A stretch of 43,115 nt of DNA from Bacillota bacterium (GTDB taxonomy: Bacteria > Bacillota > Clostridia > Lachnospirales > Bianqueaceae). The notes below the pieces were generated by a model that searched no databases, was not told the origin of the DNA, and saw only the letters and a list, made by a program, of their open reading frames with translations. Positions 38,332 through 43,115 of this stretch are shown here, in pieces. Position numbers and translations under genes: made by a program. The DNA lies in the NCBI GenBank assembly GCA_017620135.1, contig JAFZQZ010000061.1:1-43115 (forward strand), in the 5' to 3' direction. Position 1 is the first letter of the stretch, and the number at the start of each line of letters is the position of its first letter.

Positions 38332-41049
38332 CTACTTTAGCCGAATCAGCGTAACCTTCCCGTTGATGCCGGAAGGACAGCTGACAGGCTCTTTGGGCAC
38401 CATGCCGCTGAAGCGATCCGGGAATTCCTGCGCCTCGCGTTCCAGCGTCGTCGCGACTTCGATCCGGATCAAATTGACGCCTTCCTGCAGAGACTTTGTC
38501 AGGTCATAGCGGAACGTCGGGACGATCTGGATCCCCAGGCTCTTTCCGTTTACGAATACCTCCACGCCTTCATAGGCGTCGGAGATCTCCAGATAGGTCT
38601 TACGAACCTGGCCGGATACGGTCAGGTTCTTTTCGTACCGGACAAAGCCGGAGAACATCGGCTCTTCCTCTGCCAGATCATCCGGCAGGGAAACAGTTTT
38701 TGCCAAGCCAAAAGTCGGATAATCGATCGAACGGCACAGACTGCGGTTCCAGCCTTCGCTGAAGTCTTCCCGGACCGATCCTTCCGGATAGCCCTGCCCG
38801 GACAGCGACGGGTCACCGAGAGAAAGGGAGAAATCATCCCCGTCGAACAGGAAGAGGCTCTGCAGAGGTTCCAGGCGAAGCGGGATCTTTCGTGTTTTCC
38901 CGTCCACACTCACTCCGTCCGTTCCTTCAAAGGTACCGATCACCTCGTTGGACCATGCATCGTACAGGCTGGCTGCCCATGGAAGTTCGACCGAAACGGT
39001 TCCTTCCCAGGGCTTTGCCGCTTCGTTGACGAACATATAGAAATGATCATCGTTATAATAGTGATAGACCCGGATCCGGTCACAGGCCGGTTCCAAGACA
39101 GCGTCCTGAAGGCCCATAGAAAGGCACGTCTTTCCAAGCTCTAAGAGCAGGCTGACCGCGATCTTTCCCTCAAAAACATTCTTTTCAAGATTCCGGATCA
39201 GCGGATCCTTCCGTCCACCCTCCACCGTACCGGAAGGCAGAGCATCCACAAAGATCACTTTACATCCTTCTTCCGCCAGCCGGAGACAGGCCTCGGCTGC
39301 CGCGGCCGGGATATATTCCATATATGGAATGATCAGTGCCTGATATTCCTGCTGGCCGATCATCAGTTTGGCCCCAAGGTTCGTTTTATACTTCGGTTCT
39401 GTAAACACATCCGCAGGAACGAAATGATAGTCGATCTGCCGGTCATACAGCTCGATCGCGGGTTTCTGCAGGTACATCATATCACCTGTCCAGTCCGCTT
39501 CCGCGTTGTAAAGGATCGCAGCCGGGATGACAGCCTGTCCGTCCGAGATCAGCGTACAGACCCGGTTCATGTATTTCATCAGCGCGCCAAAATGACGGTA
39601 CTGCGGATTATGCCCGTGCGCGTAAAAATGCGGCGGGCAGTCCGGATCCGGGAACGGCTGCGCACTGAAAGCATGAGGGACAAAATAGTTGATCCCGCGC
39701 ACCATCAGGTGATCCGCGATGTATTTCTCCAGCCTCACGCCTTCCGACCATCCGTAAGCGCCAAAGGCCTCGCACATCGCTCTTCCCTGTTTGAGCGGAT
39801 CGATCGTTGCCATGGAAGCGGCAAGCTTGCCCAGGGTATAGTGCCAGAATTCACCGTCTCTGACCGGATGCATGAAGTTGCCCGGACCGATATCTTCTCT
39901 CTGCGGCAGGATCTGTCCGCCGATATCATCGATACCGGCCATATTCTGTCCGCTGAGACCCCGGAAATAATGGCCAAGGCTCGAACCGGTCCGTGTATGC
40001 TGATGATCGTCCTCGATCAGATGTCCGATATACTGCACACCGTGCGCACGGCACCAGTCTCCGAGCTGGAATGAGAAACACTCCTCTACCAGCCTGGTCA
40101 CCACGTCCATATAGTCCGCCCGCACCTTCGCCTGCAGGTCCCGGTCGAAATCCTGGTCGAAAATCAAAGGAAGGAACCTCGTATAGTCGCTGCCCCATCT
40201 TTCCCTCAGCTTCTCTCCTACCGCGTCGCTCCAGGCCTGGTCCTCCAGCTCGCCGATCTTCTTGCCGAACTCATACAGATGGCCGTTTCCGATCTCCGGC
40301 TCATCCGAGAAAAACCCGGCGATCGTCTTTCCGAATTCCTGCCGGTAATGCGCCCAGTGCGGCTCATAGACCGCTTCGATCAGCTTCCGGCAGGATTTTT
40401 TATCCATCATGTTGATATAATTGCGATGTGGTCCGCGGTTCCTGGTCAGGTGAAGGACCGCGATCTTCCATGCGCCTTCATCCGGCTTGTCAAAGGTAAT
40501 GGTTACCTGATCCAGCTGATCCGAAAGATCGATCAGATCATCCGGACGGCCACCCTCTTTGATCGCAACGGCCGCGACCAGCCGGTCATCGTCGAACCGG
40601 CGTGGCGCTGCCTGCGAGCCAAGCATGAAATTCTCGATCATATTCGGAGTAAAGGGGCTGGCTTCCCAGTAATCCTCCTTCCGAAAGCAGATCTTCTCCT
40701 GATCATCCGGAACCTTCACATATTGTATGACCAGGCTCTGGCGGCAAAGCGAAGGATCCGCCTGCTCCATTGCTCCGTTGGCATAGCCGGTCGGGAAGTG
40801 GGAATCATCCAAAATCCAGACCTTCATCCCAAGTCTCTTCGCCTCATCCAGGATTGCGTCCATATCGGCCCACCACTTGGGGCCGCAGAAATCCGGATGC
40901 GGACGGCTCTCCACGCATACCGCGCGGATATTCGCGTCATGGATCACCCGCATATAGTGCCGGAGTGTCTGTTCATCTTCTCCTCTCTGCCAGAAAAAAG
41001 GCAGGATATGGTTATCTTCTCTTCCGAGCAATAACTGTTGCAGCGACAT
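38332..41049 (-). CDS. Glycoside hydrolase, GH106-like alpha-L-rhamnosidase
   Basis: 905 residues. An N-terminal barrel carries GMKVWILDDSHFPTGYANG and IAGFFSDEPEIGNG with Glu250, the DEP motif seen in GH106-like enzymes. Middle beta domains follow (about 560-730), and a C-terminal jelly-roll sugar-binding domain (about 790-905, FSGFVRYEKNLTVSG, EVFVNGKSLGIQI) like that of GH2 proteins. There is no signal peptide. GH106 enzymes remove L-rhamnose from pectin or plant glycosides, and this is the best guess; a related uncharacterised family remains possible. Ribosome site AAGGAG. It follows the flavoenzyme gene by 15 bases, so the two form an operon. Confidence 0.65.
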   Translation of the reverse strand: MSLQQLLLGREDNHILPFFWQRGEDEQTLRHYMRVIHDANIRAVCVESRPHPDFCGPKWWADMDAILDEAKRLGMKVWILDDSHFPTGYANGAMEQADPSLCRQSLVIQYVKVPDDQEKICFRKEDYWEASPFTPNMIENFMLGSQAAPRRFDDDRLVAAVAIKEGGRPDDLIDLSDQLDQVTITFDKPDEGAWKIAVLHLTRNRGPHRNYINMMDKKSCRKLIEAVYEPHWAHYRQEFGKTIAGFFSDEPEIGNGHLYEFGKKIGELEDQAWSDAVGEKLRERWGSDYTRFLPLIFDQDFDRDLQAKVRADYMDVVTRLVEECFSFQLGDWCRAHGVQYIGHLIEDDHQHTRTGSSLGHYFRGLSGQNMAGIDDIGGQILPQREDIGPGNFMHPVRDGEFWHYTLGKLAASMATIDPLKQGRAMCEAFGAYGWSEGVRLEKYIADHLMVRGINYFVPHAFSAQPFPDPDCPPHFYAHGHNPQYRHFGALMKYMNRVCTLISDGQAVIPAAILYNAEADWTGDMMYLQKPAIELYDRQIDYHFVPADVFTEPKYKTNLGAKLMIGQQEYQALIIPYMEYIPAAAAEACLRLAEEGCKVIFVDALPSGTVEGGRKDPLIRNLEKNVFEGKIAVSLLLELGKTCLSMGLQDAVLEPACDRIRVYHYYNDDHFYMFVNEAAKPWEGTVSVELPWAASLYDAWSNEVIGTFEGTDGVSVDGKTRKIPLRLEPLQSLFLFDGDDFSLSLGDPSLSGQGYPEGSVREDFSEGWNRSLCRSIDYPTFGLAKTVSLPDDLAEEEPMFSGFVRYEKNLTVSGQVRKTYLEISDAYEGVEVFVNGKSLGIQIVPTFRYDLTKSLQEGVNLIRIEVATTLEREAQEFPDRFSGMVPKEPVSCPSGINGKVTLIRLK

Positions 41050-41064
41050 GGCCTTCTCCTTCTG

Positions 41065-43011
41065 TTAAATATCCAGTGCCGCGTGGTATCCCCAGTAGAC
41101 GGCGTTGGTGATCGTCGAGACTTTCGCGGCGTCCCCGATCACACGGACAAACGGAGCGCAGTCTCTGAGTTCTTCTACGGCTTTCGTCCGGGACCGCTGT
41201 CCCAGCGCACAGATAATGCTTTTTCCGGGAATCAGCACTTCCTTTCCATCCGGATCCTGGCAGATAACACCTTCCTCCGTCACACGAAGAGCCTTGTGTC
41301 CCGTATAGACCTCAGCGTATTTCGCGATTTCTGCCAGCAGCAGCGGACGGTGCCGGACGTTGGCGTCCGGTGCGAGAGAATCTCTCATTTCCACCAGTCT
41401 GACCTTTTTTCCTTCCTTTCCCAGATGGATCGCACATTCACATCCGGCCAGTCCGCCGCCCATCACCACGACCTCGTCACCCACTTTTTCCTTTTCCAGA
41501 TAATAATTGTTGACGATGGTCACGTTTTCTCCATCAAGTCCCGGAATGGGAGGGATCAGCGGCTCGGAACCGACAGCAATGATCAGCGCGTCCGGCGCTT
41601 CTTTTTCCGCATATTCCCTGGTGACTTCCGTACCAAGCCGTATCTCGACACCGGCGTTTCTGGCAAACTTCTCATAGGTAAGCGCCAGTTCATACATCTC
41701 ATGCTTAAAGTCAAGCGCCTGCTCTGACTTCAGGATACCTCCAAGCGAATCTTCCTTTTCACACAGGATGACCTGATGGCCTCTTCTTGCGGCTGTCCAG
41801 GCGGCATATAAACCACCGGGGCCTCCGCCGGCTACCAGCACCTTCTTCCTGACCGGCGCGGGATAGATCTCGTCTCCTTCCATTTCCCGGCCGATCAGCG
41901 GGTTGACCGTGCAGCGGCGGGTGGATGTTGCCGCACGTTCCGCCATACAGGTGAAGCAGCGAAGGCACCGTACGATTTCATCCGCTTTGTTTGCCAGTAC
42001 TTTATTCGGAAGGAACGGATCTGCCAGAAGAGCCCGGGCCATTTCGACGACATCTGCTTTCCCTGAGGCTATGATCTCTTCCATCTGCGCCGGATCATTC
42101 AAACCGCCTATCGTGGCGACCGGTTTGGACACATGCTTTTTGATTTCAGCTGCCAGAAAGACATTACGGCCATGTTCGGTAAACATGGAAGGATGTGTGA
42201 TCCCGAAGGTCTTCTGATAAGTCCCGGCAGAAACATGGATCAGATCCACATACGGCTCGATCATCTGAGCGATCTTTACACCTTCGTCGATGTCATATCC
42301 TTCGTCCACAAACTCGGCGCCACTCATACGAAACTCGATCGGAAAGAACGGCCCTACCTCTTCGCGGATCGCTTTCAGTACTTCGATCGCCAGCCGGCAG
42401 CGGTTTTCCAGGCTGCCTCCGTATTCATCCGTACGATGATTGAACAAAGGCGAAAGGAACTGGTTGATCAGCCATCCATGGCCGCCATGAACCATCAGCA
42501 GTTCAAAGCCGGCGCGCTTCGCAAGTCCTGCCACATGCGCATAGGCCTGCACGATCTCCTGGATCTTTTCCTTGCTGAGCGCTTTCACCGGAACGCCGTC
42601 CGCCCGTACAGTATCGCAGGGTCCCCACTGATGGAGAGATTTCTGCTTTGTTTTGTCGGTCATATATGTTCCGGCGAACATCCCGGAATGGGAAAGTTCG
42701 AGCGACGGGATCGCCCCGTGACGGCGGATCGCGTCCGCGGTATAGGTCGCACAGGCCAGGGAGTTGAGAATACTCTCGTCCAGATGATAAGCATGGGACC
42801 CGTCCGTCTCCGGATGGACCATGAGTTCGGAGACCGTGACCGCGGCGGCTCCGCCTTTGGCCCTCAGTTCATAGAAAGCGGTCGACTTCGGTCCGATGCA
42901 TCCATCGTTGGCGATATCGGTTCCACCCATGGGAGCGGAAAACATGCGGTTGCGAAAGACGGTCCGTCCCAGGGTGATCGGACTTGAAAGATACGGAAAC
43001 TGTCGTTCCAT
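41065..43011 (-). CDS. FAD/FMN/Fe-S ene-reductase, FadH/BaiCD-like (2,4-dienoyl-CoA reductase family)
   Basis: 648 residues. An N-terminal FMN barrel of the old yellow enzyme type (about 8-340): APMGGTDIANDG, MVHGGHGWLINQFLSPLFNHRTDEYGGSLENR with His175 and His178. A 4Fe-4S motif CLRCFTC..CTVNP follows (Cys349, 352, 355, 367). The C-terminus has two Rossmann domains: GGGPGG at 395-400 for FAD and VVVMGGGLAGCECA for NADH. This modular layout is shared by 2,4-dienoyl-CoA reductase, enoate reductases and bile-acid BaiCD/BaiH. It would reduce a C=C bond in a lipid, cinnamate, steroid or flavonoid; the true substrate is unknown. ATG 43011 with GGAGG seven bases upstream. It lies 28 bases after the gene at the right edge. 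Confidence 0.9.
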   Translation of the reverse strand: MERQFPYLSSPITLGRTVFRNRMFSAPMGGTDIANDGCIGPKSTAFYELRAKGGAAAVTVSELMVHPETDGSHAYHLDESILNSLACATYTADAIRRHGAIPSLELSHSGMFAGTYMTDKTKQKSLHQWGPCDTVRADGVPVKALSKEKIQEIVQAYAHVAGLAKRAGFELLMVHGGHGWLINQFLSPLFNHRTDEYGGSLENRCRLAIEVLKAIREEVGPFFPIEFRMSGAEFVDEGYDIDEGVKIAQMIEPYVDLIHVSAGTYQKTFGITHPSMFTEHGRNVFLAAEIKKHVSKPVATIGGLNDPAQMEEIIASGKADVVEMARALLADPFLPNKVLANKADEIVRCLRCFTCMAERAATSTRRCTVNPLIGREMEGDEIYPAPVRKKVLVAGGGPGGLYAAWTAARRGHQVILCEKEDSLGGILKSEQALDFKHEMYELALTYEKFARNAGVEIRLGTEVTREYAEKEAPDALIIAVGSEPLIPPIPGLDGENVTIVNNYYLEKEKVGDEVVVMGGGLAGCECAIHLGKEGKKVRLVEMRDSLAPDANVRHRPLLLAEIAKYAEVYTGHKALRVTEEGVICQDPDGKEVLIPGKSIICALGQRSRTKAVEELRDCAPFVRVIGDAAKVSTITNAVYWGYHAALDI

Positions 43012-43039
43012 AGCAATTCCTCCTCTTAGCAGGTTTTAT

Positions 43040-43115
43040 TCAGATCTGTAATTCCATTCCGTCATAAGAAACCAGGCAGCCTTCCAGCGTGGCATGATCT
43101 ACCATTTCATCATAC
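43040..43115 (-). CDS. C-terminal end of an upstream gene (partial)
   Basis: Only the last 25 codons are in the window; the sequence ends DHATLEGCLVSYDGMELQI then TGA. This is too short to assign a family. It is in the same direction as the ene-reductase gene and 28 bases from it, so it is probably the preceding gene of the same operon. Confidence 0.55.
   Translation of the reverse strand, partial: YDEMVDHATLEGCLVSYDGMELQI

Overview
This window looks like chromosomal DNA of an anaerobic Gram-positive bacterium (Bacillota, Clostridia- or Erysipelotrichia-like, probably gut or rumen). The evidence is strong GGAGG ribosome sites, consensus sigma-A promoters, lipobox and Cache/SpoIIE-type proteins, a heterodimeric ABC exporter, TldD/PmbA, a BaiH/FadH-like flavoenzyme and many plant-glycan hydrolases. 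Base composition is moderate, about half G+C by eye; the regulator at 36519-38330 looks more A/T-rich. No tRNA, rRNA, CRISPR array, phage or plasmid gene was seen.

Layout. (1) 1-752: partial aldose 1-epimerase (-). (2) 893-4493: a co-directional run of a membrane-anchored acidic protein, a stand-alone GMP-synthase ATPase subunit, a lipoprotein and an MgtC/SapB protein. (3) 4505-6414: a complete group II intron with its reverse transcriptase, inserted right behind a bidirectional terminator, apparently a class C intron. (4) 9253-6477 (-): a four-gene operon of small membrane protein, nicotinamidase-like hydrolase, SRAP DNA-crosslink protein and MFS transporter. (5) 9430-12133 (+): two MFS transporters, the second with its own promoter inside a long inverted repeat. 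(6) 20316-12217 (-): a probable six-gene operon of MarR repressor, heterodimeric ABC exporter, Cache-HAMP-PP2C phosphatase, RsbW-like kinase and MATE exporter, headed by a promoter with two matched palindromic operators.

(7) 26066-20430 (-): a GH94/149/161-type phosphorylase followed by a large GH3 glucosidase, consistent with phosphorolysis and hydrolysis of short beta-glucans. It is divergent from tldD-pmbA (26225-28982). (8) 29038-36344: AraC regulator, a 54-residue small protein, MATE transporter plus DUF4838 glycosidase-like protein, GNAT acetyltransferase plus GH51 arabinofuranosidase, and a small secreted peptide. (9) 36519-43115: a PrpR-type regulator whose AAA+ domain has lost key motifs, converging on an operon of an ene-reductase-like flavoenzyme and a GH106-like rhamnosidase.

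Together the right half reads as a sugar and plant-glycoside utilisation region (arabinoside, beta-glucan, possibly rhamnoside cleavage and reduction of an aglycone). The left half holds transport, stress and housekeeping functions. The most unusual points are the intron separating mgtC from its shared terminator, the tandem MarR operators, the phosphatase/kinase switch fused to an efflux operon, the degenerate sigma-54-type activator, a triplicated 21-bp stop-codon repeat, and a hairpin between a Shine-Dalgarno and its start codon.
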